This document shows positions 26,724 to 35,232 of a stretch of 64,000 bases of DNA, one piece after another; the first letter of the stretch is position 1; each line of letters opens with the position of its first letter. The notes beneath the pieces were generated by a model. That model made no database searches. It was given only the letters and a program-made list of their open reading frames with translations, and was not told where the DNA came from. The stretch comes from Mesorhizobium sp. M1E.F.Ca.ET.045.02.1.1 (lineage in GTDB: Bacteria; Pseudomonadota; Alphaproteobacteria; Rhizobiales; Rhizobiaceae): positions 2,604,001 through 2,668,000 of the forward strand of contig NZ_CP034447.1 of NCBI RefSeq assembly GCF_003952485.1, in the 5' to 3' direction. Position numbers and translations under genes: made by a program.

Positions 26724-26776
26724 TGATGCATGTCGCTCTCCCAAAACCGCTGCGCACTTTTGGGTGAGATGCATCA
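26724..26776. repeat. Palindromic repeat, TGATGCATGTCG arms (family A, copy 2)
   Basis: TGATGCAT on the left mirrors ATGCATCA on the right; the centre has CCCAAAACCGCTGCGCAC and TTTTGGG. It sits between metX and metW and could shape their relative mRNA levels. Confidence 0.88.
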
Positions 26777-26791
26777 GGGATCGCGAGCCGC

Positions 26792-27973
26792 TCACAGGCT
26801 GAGCCCCCTGGCGCGGGCTGCGGAGGCAATGAAGCCGTGGATGGCCGCGAACAGTTCCGGCTCGTCGAGCAGGAAGGCGTCGTGGCCGCGATCGGTCTCG
26901 ATCTCGACGAAGGAGACGGAGGCGCCGGCAGCATTGAGCGCATGGACGACCGAGCGGCTCTCTCCCGTCGGGAACAGCCAGTCGCTTGTGAAGGACACAA
27001 GACAAAAGCGTGTCTTGGTGCCGCCGAAGGCATCGGCCAGGCGCCCGCCATGGTCGGCGGCGAGGTCGAAATAGTCCATCGCGCGGGTCAGATAGAGATA
27101 GGAGTTGGCGTCGAAACGATCGACGAAGGTCATGCCCTGATGGCGCAGATAGCTTTCGATCTGGAAATCGGCGTCGAAACCGAAGGTCAGCGCCTCGCGG
27201 TCCTGCAGGTTGCGGCCGAATTTGCGATGCAGCGCTGCTTCCGAGAGGTAAGTGATATGCGCCGCCATGCGCGCCACGGCGAGCCCCTTTTCCGGGCGCC
27301 TGCCGAAATCGAGATATTTGCCGCCGTGCCAGTCCGGATCGGCCATGACCGCCTGCCGCCCGACCTCGTGGAAGGCGATGTTCTGCGAGGAATGGCGGGC
27401 GCCGGTGGCGATCGGCAGCGCCGAGAACACGCGCTCCGAATGGCTGGCGGCCCATTCCAGCACCTGCATGCCGCCCATCGAGCCGCCAAGCACGCAAAAC
27501 AGCTTCTCGATGCCGAAATGGTCGACCAGCATGAGCTGCGCGCGCACCATGTCGCGGATGGTGATGATCGGCAGGTCGAGGCCATAAGGCCTGCCTGTCG
27601 CCGGATCGGTCGAGGCGGGGCCGGTGGAGCCGAGGCAGCCGCCGATGACGTTGGAGCAGATGACGAAAAAACGGTTGGTGTCGATGATCTTGCCGGGACC
27701 GATCAGCACCTCCCACCAGCCCGGCTTGCCGGTCACCGGATTGGTGTTGGCGACATGCTGGTCGCCGGTCAGCGCGTGGCAGACGAGGATGGCGTTGGAA
27801 CGGGCGTCGTTGAGCGTGCCGTAGGTCTGGTAAGCGATCTGGAAGGGCGACAGCACCGTGCCCGCATCGAGCTTCAGCGGCTTGTCGGGGCCGAGCTGCA
27901 AAACCGGGCTCGACGGATGGTCGGCCTCGTTGTTGGTCCTTGCAGCGCGCTGAGCGGCCATCCCATTCCCCAT
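26792..27973 (-). CDS. metX: Homoserine O-acetyltransferase MetX
   Basis: 393 aa alpha/beta-hydrolase-fold acyltransferase. The nucleophile elbow is LGGSMGGMQ (about residues 165-173), the acid is in [14 protein letters not shown], and the His in [10 protein letters not shown] completes the triad. Family signatures [14 protein letters not shown] and [14 protein letters not shown] are present. It activates homoserine for methionine synthesis; whether acetyl- or succinyl-CoA is used cannot be settled by eye. Start at 27973, with an alternative ATG four codons in. Leader carries a SAM-II riboswitch and terminator; metW follows. Confidence 0.95.
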   Translation of the reverse strand: MGNGMAAQRAARTNNEADHPSSPVLQLGPDKPLKLDAGTVLSPFQIAYQTYGTLNDARSNAILVCHALTGDQHVANTNPVTGKPGWWEVLIGPGKIIDTNRFFVICSNVIGGCLGSTGPASTDPATGRPYGLDLPIITIRDMVRAQLMLVDHFGIEKLFCVLGGSMGGMQVLEWAASHSERVFSALPIATGARHSSQNIAFHEVGRQAVMADPDWHGGKYLDFGRRPEKGLAVARMAAHITYLSEAALHRKFGRNLQDREALTFGFDADFQIESYLRHQGMTFVDRFDANSYLYLTRAMDYFDLAADHGGRLADAFGGTKTRFCLVSFTSDWLFPTGESRSVVHALNAAGASVSFVEIETDRGHDAFLLDEPELFAAIHGFIASAARARGLSL

Positions 27974-28023
27974 CCAGTCCGCATCGACTTCACAGATGCG
28001 GTGTCCGGCCGGCAGCGGACAAC

Positions 28024-28053
28024 AAAAAACCGGCTTGCCTTCGCAAAGCCGGT
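28024..28053 (-). terminator. Intrinsic terminator downstream of the SAM-II aptamer
   Basis: Minus strand ACCGGCTT pairs with AAGCCGGT around a 9-nt loop and is followed by a run of six T. Placed between the aptamer and the metX ATG, it is the expected expression platform for attenuation. Confidence 0.88.
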
Positions 28054-28066
28054 TACAGGTTGCAAA

Positions 28067-28122
28067 CGGCCCTTTAGCGAATTGTTTAACGTGGCTGCAA
28101 GCCGACCGGCCAAATCACCACG
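28067..28122 (-). ncRNA. SAM-II riboswitch controlling metX-metW
   Basis: The minus strand reads GTGGTGATTTGGCC, then GGTCGGCTTGCAGCCACG, TTAAAC and CGCTAAAGG, which I recognise as the alphaproteobacterial SAM-II (metA) aptamer, an H-type pseudoknot that binds S-adenosylmethionine. It precedes metX and is followed by an intrinsic terminator, so high SAM should reduce methionine synthesis. Confidence 0.92.
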
Positions 28123-28135
28123 GAAGTTCATTGCT

Positions 28136-28164
28136 CTTCTACGTCTGCGGAATACGAACGTCAA
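28136..28164 (-). promoter_or_regulatory. Candidate sigma70 promoter for the metX leader
   Basis: TTGACG and TAGAAG are separated by 17 nt on the minus strand; the start point would fall just before the SAM-II aptamer, as required. Confidence 0.5.
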
Positions 28165-28188
28165 CGGCAGCGGTATGGCGCGCCAATC

Positions 28189-28217
28189 TTGCGTAATTTG
28201 CGCAGATTACATATAAT
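28189..28217 (+). promoter_or_regulatory. Toxin-antitoxin promoter with internal operator
   Basis: TTGCGT (28189-28194) and a perfect TATAAT (28212-28217) are spaced 17 nt. Between them lies the near-perfect palindrome GTAATTTGCGCAGATTAC (28193-28210), well placed to be the autorepression operator of the downstream antitoxin. Confidence 0.6.
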
Positions 28218-28286
28218 AGGTTAGCGGCTATCTGCACGATCTATTTCGGTCGCTTGACCGCTCTCTGGCATCAGATGGAGGCAGAC

Positions 28287-28541
28287 ATGCCACGCAACAC
28301 CGCAGTTCCAGCGAGCGATTTCGCCCGAAATTTCGCGAAGTATCAGGACGAAGCCATCGCCAAGAAGGTCATCAATGTGACCAGTCATGGCCGGATTGTC
28401 GGGGCGTATCTCTCTGCCGCCGAATTCGAGCACTACGAATTGCTGAAGCGCCGCGAGCGCGAAATCCTGATCGTGGGCGAGTTGGATGAGGACACGATCG
28501 CCTCCATCGAGACTGCCGAATATGGCGTGGAGCCGAAGTGA
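28287..28541 (+). CDS. Phd/YefM-like antitoxin
   Basis: 84 aa from ATG 28287 (MPRNTAVPASDFARNFAKYQ), with GGAGG about 6 nt upstream; an ATG 33 nt earlier in frame is less well placed. The N-terminal part fits the Phd/YefM DNA-binding fold (ASDFARNFAKYQDEA, then VINVTSHGRIVGAYLSAAEFEHYELLKRRE). The acidic C-terminal tail (IVGELDEDTIASIETAEYG) is a plausible toxin-binding segment. It overlaps the following PemK-like gene by 4 bp (GTGA), the usual antitoxin-first order. An 18-bp palindrome in its promoter suggests autorepression. Confidence 0.75.
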   Translation: MPRNTAVPASDFARNFAKYQDEAIAKKVINVTSHGRIVGAYLSAAEFEHYELLKRREREILIVGELDEDTIASIETAEYGVEPK

Positions 28542-28969
28542 CGCTGCCGGTTCCAAGGCCGGGTCTCGTCATTCGCTATAGTTTTCTTTGGAGCACTGAA
28601 CACGACCGTGGCGATGTCGAAGGTGCTAAGGATCGCCCTTGCGCGATCGTTGTCGCCACGCCCCGTGAGGCGGATGGTCACATCCGCACGATAGTGGCAC
28701 CGATTACGCATCGCCCGCCATCCGATAGTTCCGCATCGATCGAGATTCCGCCGGCGGTATGTCGGACCCTTGGCCTCGACGGCGGCCGGCATTGGCTGCG
28801 CCTTGATGAATTGAACCGTTTCCTTTGGCCCGGCTATGATGTTCGACAGCGTTCCGATGGCAGCTATGCCTATGGAATGCTACCGCCGGCTTTGTTCGAC
28901 CAACTGCGCCGTGGAATCCTGCAACTCCAGCAGGCGCGCAAAGCCCGGGTTGTCAGCCGCGACGATTGA
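28538..28969 (+). CDS. PemK/MazF-like toxin candidate
   Basis: 143 aa starting at a GTG that overlaps the antitoxin stop (GTGA). The N-terminus has PRPGLVIRYSFLW and KDRPCAIVVATP, like the beta-strands of PemK/MazF endoribonucleases (RPalVl), and VAPITHRPP matches the conserved T of the family. The segment between strands 1 and 2 is longer than in MazF (about 110 aa) and the C-terminal helix is extended, so this is a divergent member. An mRNA interferase role is inferred from context and partial motifs. Confidence 0.6.
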   Translation: MTLPVPRPGLVIRYSFLWSTEHDRGDVEGAKDRPCAIVVATPREADGHIRTIVAPITHRPPSDSSASIEIPPAVCRTLGLDGGRHWLRLDELNRFLWPGYDVRQRSDGSYAYGMLPPALFDQLRRGILQLQQARKARVVSRDD

Positions 28970-29038
28970 CGCCGGTACTTGGCTAAAAGCGCATCGCGCT
29001 GAAACGGATACACGCGCTACGCTTTAAGCCTTTGTTTT

Positions 29039-29088
29039 TGATGCATGTCGTTGTCTCAGAACCGCTGCACACTTTTGGGCGACATGCG
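29039..29088. repeat. Palindromic repeat, TGATGCATGTCG arms (family A, copy 3)
   Basis: Left arm TGATGCATGTCG, right arm CGACATGC with a degenerate tip, centre CAGAACCGCTGCACAC and TTTTGGG. It lies in the 198-bp gap between the toxin-like gene and hisC. Confidence 0.8.
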
Positions 29089-29167
29089 GCAGACCTCTCG
29101 ACATTGCCAGTCACGGCCTGTATTCCCGCTGCGGCCCAGAATAAGGCCTTCTCGACGGATTTGTGAC

Positions 29168-30271
29168 ATGAAGCAGGATCAGCCACGTCCGACGCCCCGC
29201 GCGGGTATCATGGACATCGAGGCCTATGTGCCGGGAAAGAGCACCGCGCCCGCCGGCGTGACGAAGGTCTACAAGCTGTCGTCCAACGAGAATCCGCTCG
29301 GGCCCTCGCCGAAGGCGATCGAGGCCGCGCGCGAGGTGGCGGCGAAGCTCGACGTCTATCCCGACGGCTCCGCCCGCCGGCTGCGCGAGGCGATCGCCGA
29401 GGTGCATGGCCTCAACCCGGCAAACATCATTTGCTCGAACGGCTCCGACGAGATCCTGGGCCTCCTGGCGCAGACATATCTGGCGCCCGGAGACGAAGCC
29501 GTGTTCACCGAACATGCCTTCATGGTCTACAAGATCTACATCCAGGCGGCGGGCGCCAAGCCGGTGGCGGTCAAGGAAACCGACGAGCGCGCCGACGTCA
29601 ACGCGATCCTGGCCGCCGTCACGCCGCGTACGAAAATCGTATTCCTTGCCAACCCCAACAATCCGACCGGCACCTATGTGCCGTTCCAGGAGGTGCGCCG
29701 GCTGCACGCGGCGCTGCCGAAGAACGTGCTTCTGGTGCTCGACGCGGCCTATGCCGAATATGTGCGGCGCAACGACTACGAAGCCGGCATCGAGCTGGCG
29801 GGCAGTTCCGAGAACGTCGTCATGACCCGCACCTTCTCCAAGCTCGGCCTCGGCGGCGCGCGCATCGGCTGGATGTATGGGCCGGCGCATATCGTCGACG
29901 CGATCAATCGGGTGCGCGGTCCCTTCAACGTCAACGCGACCGCGATCGAGGCGGGGATCGCGGCGATCCGTGACCGCGCCCATGTCGAGCGCAGCGTGGC
30001 ACACAACGAGAAATGGCTGGCCTGGGTCAGCGAACAGGTGACCCTGCTCGGGCTGCGCGTGACGCCCAGCGTCGGCAATTTCGTGCTGATCCATTTTCCC
30101 GACGACAAGAGGCATTCGGCGGCGGCCGCGGACGACTATCTGAGCGCGCGCGGCTATATCCTGCGCCGCGTCACCGGCTACGGCTTTCCCAACGCGCTGC
30201 GCATGAGCATCGGCACCGAAGAGGCCAACCGCGGCGTCGTCGAAGCGCTGACGACTTTCCTGAAAAGCTAG
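29168..30271 (+). CDS. hisC: Histidinol-phosphate aminotransferase
   Basis: 367 aa from ATG 29168 ([23 protein letters not shown]). Fold-type I PLP enzyme: [13 protein letters not shown] near residues 37-49, [19 protein letters not shown], and the PLP lysine in [16 protein letters not shown]. It converts imidazole acetol phosphate to histidinol phosphate and often also serves aromatic amino acid synthesis. The tyrC-like dehydrogenase follows 6 bp downstream, which suggests that this HisC also works in tyrosine/phenylalanine synthesis. Confidence 0.95.
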   Translation: MKQDQPRPTPRAGIMDIEAYVPGKSTAPAGVTKVYKLSSNENPLGPSPKAIEAAREVAAKLDVYPDGSARRLREAIAEVHGLNPANIICSNGSDEILGLLAQTYLAPGDEAVFTEHAFMVYKIYIQAAGAKPVAVKETDERADVNAILAAVTPRTKIVFLANPNNPTGTYVPFQEVRRLHAALPKNVLLVLDAAYAEYVRRNDYEAGIELAGSSENVVMTRTFSKLGLGGARIGWMYGPAHIVDAINRVRGPFNVNATAIEAGIAAIRDRAHVERSVAHNEKWLAWVSEQVTLLGLRVTPSVGNFVLIHFPDDKRHSAAAADDYLSARGYILRRVTGYGFPNALRMSIGTEEANRGVVEALTTFLKS

Positions 30272-30277
30272 AGCACC

Positions 30278-31216
30278 ATGACATCACCGATGTTCGAAAG
30301 AATAGCGCTGGTCGGCATCGGCCTGATCGGCTCGTCGCTCGCCCGCGTCATCCGGCGCGAGGGCCTGGGGCGCCATATCGCCATCGCGACGCGCAGCAAG
30401 TCGACCCTCAAGCGAGCCGAGGAACTCGGTCTCGGCGATTCCTACACGACCGAGGCCAAGGAAGCGGCGCGCGACGCCGATCTCGTCATCGTCTCGGTGC
30501 CGGTCGGATCGTCCGGCGCGGTCGCCGCCGAGATCGCGCCGGCACTGAAGAAGGGCGCGATCCTCACCGACGTCGGCTCGACCAAGGCCTCGGTGATCGC
30601 GCAGATCGAGCCGCATGTGCCGGAGGGCGTGCATTTCATCCCCGGCCATCCGCTGGCCGGCACGGAAAAATCGGGGCCGGATGCCGGCTTCGCCGATCTT
30701 TTCGACAACCGCTGGTGCATCTTCACGCCGCTGCCGGGCACCGACCCGGAGGCGCTGGAGAAGCTGTCGGAGTTCTGGCGGCGCTGCGGCTCCAACATCG
30801 ACACGATGGACCCGCAGCATCACGACATGACCTTGGCCATCGTCTCGCATCTGCCGCACATCATCGCCTACAACATCGTCGGCACCGCCGACGACCTGGA
30901 ATCGGTGACCAAGACGGAAGTCATCAAATATTCCGCTTCCGGCTTCCGCGACTTCACCCGTCTGGCGGCCTCCGACCCGACCATGTGGCGCGACGTGTGC
31001 CTGCACAACAAGGACGCGATCCTGGAGATGCTGGCGCGCTTCTCGGAGGATCTGGCCTCGCTGCAGCGGGCGATCCGCTGGGGCGACGGCGAAAAACTGT
31101 TCGACCTCTTCACCCGCACGCGCGCCATCCGCCGCTCGATCATCGAGGCCGGCCAGGACATCGACGTGCCGGATTTCGGACGCCAGGCGGTCGAGCACCC
31201 CGACATCAAAACCTGA
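30278..31216 (+). CDS. tyrC: Prephenate/arogenate dehydrogenase
   Basis: 312 aa. N-terminal Rossmann motif IALVGIGLIGSSLARVIRRE, conserved DVGSTKASV, HFIPGHPLAGTEKSGPDAGFADLF, and HHDMTLAIVSHLPHIIAYNIVG with the catalytic His residues. Catalyses oxidative decarboxylation of prephenate or arogenate on the way to tyrosine; which one is not decidable by eye. It forms an operon with hisC (6-bp gap), giving dehydrogenase and transaminase steps together. The gene symbol follows rhizobial usage for cyclohexadienyl dehydrogenases. Confidence 0.92.
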   Translation: MTSPMFERIALVGIGLIGSSLARVIRREGLGRHIAIATRSKSTLKRAEELGLGDSYTTEAKEAARDADLVIVSVPVGSSGAVAAEIAPALKKGAILTDVGSTKASVIAQIEPHVPEGVHFIPGHPLAGTEKSGPDAGFADLFDNRWCIFTPLPGTDPEALEKLSEFWRRCGSNIDTMDPQHHDMTLAIVSHLPHIIAYNIVGTADDLESVTKTEVIKYSASGFRDFTRLAASDPTMWRDVCLHNKDAILEMLARFSEDLASLQRAIRWGDGEKLFDLFTRTRAIRRSIIEAGQDIDVPDFGRQAVEHPDIKT

Positions 31217-31219
31217 ATC

Positions 31220-32167
31220 TCAGCAGCCTTCACGGCTCTGTTGCGCTGGCGGCCGGTGGGCCGCCATCATCGCCAGCGTTTCGGCCCGGTCAGGGGCGCC
31301 GAGCCGGCCGCCGAAACGCAGGCATTTGAGCGCGGCGGCGGCGCTGGCAAAGCGCAGCGCCTTTTCGGGCGGCATCGCTTCGGCAAGGCCGACGGCAAAA
31401 GCACCGTGGAAGACGTCGCCGGCGGCCAGCGTGTCGACAGCCTTGACCTTCGGCGCCTCGACATGTCGGACGCGGCCGCTTTCCCGGTCATGCCACCAGG
31501 TTCCGGCAGCGCCTCCGGTCACCGCGACAAAGGCGTCGGTGCGCGAAGCAAGATCGGCGCAGGCGCTTTCCGGGTCGAGCGCGTGGCCGCAGACGATGCG
31601 CGCCGCAGGTTCCGAGGCGACGATATGCGAGGCTAAAGGTAAGAGCCGCTCCAGCACCTCGACCGGTGCTGTATCGGCGTCGAGGATCGCCGGACAACCC
31701 GCGTCCCGGGCTGCCGTCAAGGCAAGTGCGGCGGCGCCCGGCCAGCGCACATCCACCAGCACGGCGTCGAAGGCGGAAAGATCGGCAAGCGGCAGCGTGT
31801 TTGGGTCGGCCTGAGCTTGTCCGTCGTAGAACGGCACGATCATGCGCTCGCCATGGGCATCGACCAGGATCGCGGCCAGCGCCGAGCGCGCGCCGGCGAC
31901 GCGGCGGACCAGGCTACAGTCGACGCCTTCCGCCTCGATCTCGGCAATCAACCGGTCGCCGACTGCATCGTCTCCCGCGCTCGCCCAAAGCGACACGTGG
32001 GCGCCGAGGCGATGCGCGGCGCAGGCGGCGCTCGTCGCCATGCCGGAGGCGATCTGGACGCCGTCGCTGGCGATGAACTTGCCCTGATGCGTGGGAAGCT
32101 GGTCGACGCGCAGGATCGTGTCGAGGGTGAATGCGCCGACGCTGAGCAGTTTGACCGGGCCCGCCAT
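31220..32167 (-). CDS. PfkB family sugar kinase
   Basis: 315 aa ribokinase-like fold. N-terminal GAFTLDTILRVDQLP and GMATSAACAAHRLGA, and the C-terminal PfkB signature VDTLAAGDVFHGAFAVGLAE, where Ala replaces the usual Gly in DTxGAGD; the catalytic Asp is retained. The arrangement is closest in feel to sulfofructose kinase (YihV-like) and ribokinase relatives. Substrate unknown. It is convergent with tyrC (3-bp gap) and 8 bp downstream of DUF2125 on the same strand. Confidence 0.82.
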   Translation of the reverse strand: MAGPVKLLSVGAFTLDTILRVDQLPTHQGKFIASDGVQIASGMATSAACAAHRLGAHVSLWASAGDDAVGDRLIAEIEAEGVDCSLVRRVAGARSALAAILVDAHGERMIVPFYDGQAQADPNTLPLADLSAFDAVLVDVRWPGAAALALTAARDAGCPAILDADTAPVEVLERLLPLASHIVASEPAARIVCGHALDPESACADLASRTDAFVAVTGGAAGTWWHDRESGRVRHVEAPKVKAVDTLAAGDVFHGAFAVGLAEAMPPEKALRFASAAAALKCLRFGGRLGAPDRAETLAMMAAHRPPAQQSREGC

Positions 32168-32175
32168 TGCAGTCC

Positions 32176-33174
32176 TTAATCGACCGGCTTGATCTTGCCG
32201 AGCGGGATGAAGCCGAGCGAAGCCTTGCCCTTGACGACCTTGAGCGGCATGGACGGCTCGCTGCCGAGCATGGCAATGCCGGCAAAGCCCTGCTCGATCT
32301 CGCTTTTATGCTCGGGAATGGCGCCGGCAAGGATGGCCGCCACCGCCTTGGGGTCCTTGAGCTTGATCGTGAGATTAGCGTCGATCAGGCCTTCGGCGTC
32401 GACAGAGATTGGCCCGGACACCGTCAGGCGCGCCGTCCCCGACGACAGGTCGAGCTTGGCGATGTCGACCGACTGGCCGCGCAGGCTTTTCGGCGGCGCC
32501 GCGATCAGCGCGACGCCATTCTTCACTGTCGCCTCGCCGCCGCCGTCAAGCGCCGGCAGCGCTCGCCCGCCGATCGCGTCGGCGTCGATCTCGAGATCGG
32601 CGAAACTGCCGGTATAGGTCACATCCTGGCCCTTGGGTTCCAACTGCCCGGCGGCCCTTGCCGCATAGAACAGCTCGGCCGGATCGGAATCATCTGCCGG
32701 GTCGGTCTGGCCCGACAATCCTTCGGCCTGCAGCGAAACGCGTCGGGGCAGGGGCCAGGACAGCCTGACCGTCGCGTGCAGCTTGTCCCAGTCGATCCAA
32801 AGCGGCGGCATGCCTGGCGCCAAGGTTCTGAGTGGTCCCCTGACATCGGCCGCCGGCGACAATGGCTGCGTGATCTGGGCGACGGCATTGAAGTTGCCGG
32901 TGGAGGCGGCGATGTTCTTGGCGTCATCCTGATAGGCCAGGCTGTCGCAGGAGACAGTGAAGCTCAGCGGATAACCGCTGACGGCAAGGTTGGCGCAGCC
33001 GGCGGCGATGCCTTTGGCCTCGAGTTTAGCCGATGCCTGGTCGGCCTCGGTCTTGACCCGGCCGGCGAGGTAGAACCAGCCGGCGCTGTAGAGCGCGAAC
33101 AGCACCAGGATGAACGCGGCAAGCCAGAACAGCCGGCGGCGAGGTTTGCGCGATCGCTCGTCACTTGACGTCAT
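32176..33174 (-). CDS. DUF2125 domain protein
   Basis: 332 aa with a basic N-terminus and one membrane anchor (LFWLAAFILVLFALYSAGWFYLA, about residues 15-37), then an extracytoplasmic beta-rich domain. Recognisable DUF2125 segments include CANLAVSGYPLSFTVSCD, VRGPLRTLAPGMPPL and SLGFIPLGKIKPVD at the C-terminus. The family is almost restricted to Alphaproteobacteria and its function is unknown; an envelope role is inferred from the anchor. Conserved position next to tyrC and the gamma-glutamylcyclotransferase gene. Confidence 0.88.
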   Translation of the reverse strand: MTSSDERSRKPRRRLFWLAAFILVLFALYSAGWFYLAGRVKTEADQASAKLEAKGIAAGCANLAVSGYPLSFTVSCDSLAYQDDAKNIAASTGNFNAVAQITQPLSPAADVRGPLRTLAPGMPPLWIDWDKLHATVRLSWPLPRRVSLQAEGLSGQTDPADDSDPAELFYAARAAGQLEPKGQDVTYTGSFADLEIDADAIGGRALPALDGGGEATVKNGVALIAAPPKSLRGQSVDIAKLDLSSGTARLTVSGPISVDAEGLIDANLTIKLKDPKAVAAILAGAIPEHKSEIEQGFAGIAMLGSEPSMPLKVVKGKASLGFIPLGKIKPVD

Positions 33175-33296
33175 GCTGCGGCTCTCGTTACCCCTCGTGC
33201 AGCGAGCGGGCTGTTAATTCCACGCACAACAGCGGGGACAGAAGAAGCACCTTACTGGTGCGATGTCGTCACTCGAGTGCGATCAGGCTTGGCGAT

Positions 33297-33833
33297 ATGG
33301 GCGATTTTTGGGTTTTTGGCTATGGGTCGCTGATCTGGCGGCCGGGATTCGCACATGTCGAGACGCGGCGCGCCCGTCTTTACGGCTATCGCCGGTCGCT
33401 TTGCGTCTATTCCTTCGTGCATCGCGGCACGCGTGAAAGACCGGGCCTGGTGCTGGGCCTCGACCGAGGCGGCTCCTGCATCGGCCTCGCCTTTCGCGTG
33501 CCCGGCGACTTGCGGAACGAAGTGCTTTCCTATCTGCGCGAACGCGAGCTGGTGACCAACGTCTATCTCGAACGCATGCTCGATGTCCGGCTCGATGGGA
33601 ACGCGGCGGGAGGAGGCCGAACGGTCGAGGCGGTCGCCTACATCGTCGATCGCGCGCATGAGCAATATGCCGGCGGCCTCGACGCCAGCCATGCCGCGGC
33701 AGTCGTGCGCGGCGCCGTCGGTCAATCGGGCAGGAACGAAGACTATGTCTTGAGCACGCTCGAACACCTGGAGGCGCTTGGCATTCGCGACCACTGGCTG
33801 GAGCAGGTGGGGCGGCGGGTAGCGCCTTCGTGA
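33297..33833 (+). CDS. ChaC-type gamma-glutamylcyclotransferase
   Basis: 178 aa from ATG 33297 (MGDFWVFGYGSLIWRPGF). The phosphate-binding GYGSLIW at residues 8-14 and RPGLVLGLDRGGSCIGLAFRV are signatures of the ChaC family, which cleaves gamma-glutamyl bonds of glutathione to give 5-oxoproline. Later sections LRERELVTNVYLERMLDV and EDYVLSTLEHLEALGI also match. Divergent from DUF2125 over a 122-bp gap. Confidence 0.9.
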   Translation: MGDFWVFGYGSLIWRPGFAHVETRRARLYGYRRSLCVYSFVHRGTRERPGLVLGLDRGGSCIGLAFRVPGDLRNEVLSYLRERELVTNVYLERMLDVRLDGNAAGGGRTVEAVAYIVDRAHEQYAGGLDASHAAAVVRGAVGQSGRNEDYVLSTLEHLEALGIRDHWLEQVGRRVAPS

Positions 33834-33955
33834 CGGCCTGGCCCGATCAAAAAGCAAAACCATGCCTTTGACCTCGGCAGGGCACGACCTAGCTTATCGG
33901 CAATCCATTCCCCCCTTGGGCGTTCCGGCCCATCCCAGCATCACGGAGATCAATC

Positions 33956-34903
33956 TTGCAGAAACGCCGTCTCGGTCACACCGACCTTTCCATCGCGCCG
34001 CTGGTTCTGGGGGGCAACGTGTTCGGCTGGACCGCCGACGAGAAGACGTCCTTCGACCTCCTCGACCGCTTTGCCGAGGCCGGCTTCAATGCCGTCGACA
34101 CCGCCGACGCCTATTCGCGCTGGGCTCCGGGCAACAAGGGCGGCGAATCCGAAACCATCATCGGCAACTGGATGAAGAGCCGCGGCAACCGCGACAGAAT
34201 AGTCGTCATCACCAAGGTCGGTTCCGACATGGGGCAGGGCAGGCGGGATTTGTCCGCGGCCTATATCGAGAAGGCGGTCGATCAATCGCTGAAGCGGCTG
34301 CAGACCGATGTCATCGACCTCTATTTGTCGCATTGGCCGGACCCGGCCACGCCTTACGAGGAAACGCTCGGCGCCTATCAGCGCCTGCTCGAAAAGGGCA
34401 AGATCCGCTATCCGGGCTGCTCCAACCTCGATGCCGGGCAATTGCGCGCGGCGCTCGACGTCGCCAGCTTGCGGGGCCTGCCTCGTTATGAGGTGCTGCA
34501 GCCCGAATACAATTTGTACGACCGCTCCTCGCTGGACGGCGCGCTGCTCGACCTCTGCAAGGCGGAGGGCCTGGGCGTCATCACCTATTTCAGCCTCGCC
34601 AAGGGGTTCCTGAGCGGCAAATACCGCGGCAAGGCCGATCTCGGCCAGAGCGAGCGCGGCGAAGACGTGGCCGAATATCTCAACGAGCGCGGCATGCGCA
34701 TCCTCTCCGCGCTCGATGCCGCGGCCGGGCGCCACTCGGCCAAGCAGGCGGAAGTGGCGCTTGCCTGGATCATGGCGCGCCCAGGCATCACCGCGCCGAT
34801 CGCCAGCGCCACGACATCCGCCCAGATGGACAGCCTGATCCGCGCCGCGTCGCTCAAGCTTTCCGCCGATGACATCGCCGCGCTCGACCGGGCCAGCGCC
34901 TAA
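33956..34903 (+). CDS. Aldo/keto reductase
   Basis: 315 aa starting at TTG 33956 (MQKRRLGHTDLSIAPLVLGGN), with GGAG at 8 nt. The catalytic tetrad is visible: Asp and Tyr in DTADAYSRW (residues ~49-57), Lys in VVITKVG, and His in LYLSHWPDP. Similar to the YghZ/Tas group of NADPH-dependent oxidoreductases. Substrate unknown. The TAA stop codon is the first three bases of the large inverted-repeat element at 34901-35136. Confidence 0.9.
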   Translation: MQKRRLGHTDLSIAPLVLGGNVFGWTADEKTSFDLLDRFAEAGFNAVDTADAYSRWAPGNKGGESETIIGNWMKSRGNRDRIVVITKVGSDMGQGRRDLSAAYIEKAVDQSLKRLQTDVIDLYLSHWPDPATPYEETLGAYQRLLEKGKIRYPGCSNLDAGQLRAALDVASLRGLPRYEVLQPEYNLYDRSSLDGALLDLCKAEGLGVITYFSLAKGFLSGKYRGKADLGQSERGEDVAEYLNERGMRILSALDAAAGRHSAKQAEVALAWIMARPGITAPIASATTSAQMDSLIRAASLKLSADDIAALDRASA

Positions 34904-35136
34904 GGCGTGCTGATATTCAGGTGATGCCGGCCTGCAAATGCCGGCTTCCTGCGCTTCCGGCCTTCGCCGGCCGAAGCACTCGTGAGTGGTGTGGCAGTTA
35001 AGGCTACGGCCGGCGTAGGCCGGTGCTCACGTACTTCAAGTACGCTCCGCTCCGGTTCTCGGAACCCGCCCAGTTTGGTCGCTTCGCGCCCGTCTTCGAC
35101 TCCGGCTCGGCCTGACCTGAATCTCAACACGCCTTA
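34901..35136. mobile_element. MITE-like element with terminal inverted repeats, copy 1
   Basis: A 236-bp non-coding element. The left end TAAGGCGTGCTGATATTCAG and the reverse complement of the right end TAAGGCGTGTTGAGATTCAG differ at two positions over about 22 bp. The interior has several GC-rich hairpins (for example around CCGGCCTTCGCCGGCC). A second copy with ~27 bp deleted and about 5 bp added lies at 41728-41941. No open frame is supported. The left tip contains the stop codon of the aldo/keto reductase. Confidence 0.78.
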
Positions 35137-35232
35137 ACCCTTAGGACCGTAAGGCGACGCACGATCATCCAAGACCTTGCGGGGAACCCCGCGATAATTC
35201 CTGCCGTATCGCGGCAGGAATTGGGGTTCGGC

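Noticed and set aside
31380..31440. Loss of Gly in the PfkB DTxGAGD motif as a sign of inactivation
   Set aside because: The catalytic Asp and anion-hole Gly-Asp remain, and DTLAAGD is found in functional relatives as far as I recall, so I do not treat it as a pseudogene.
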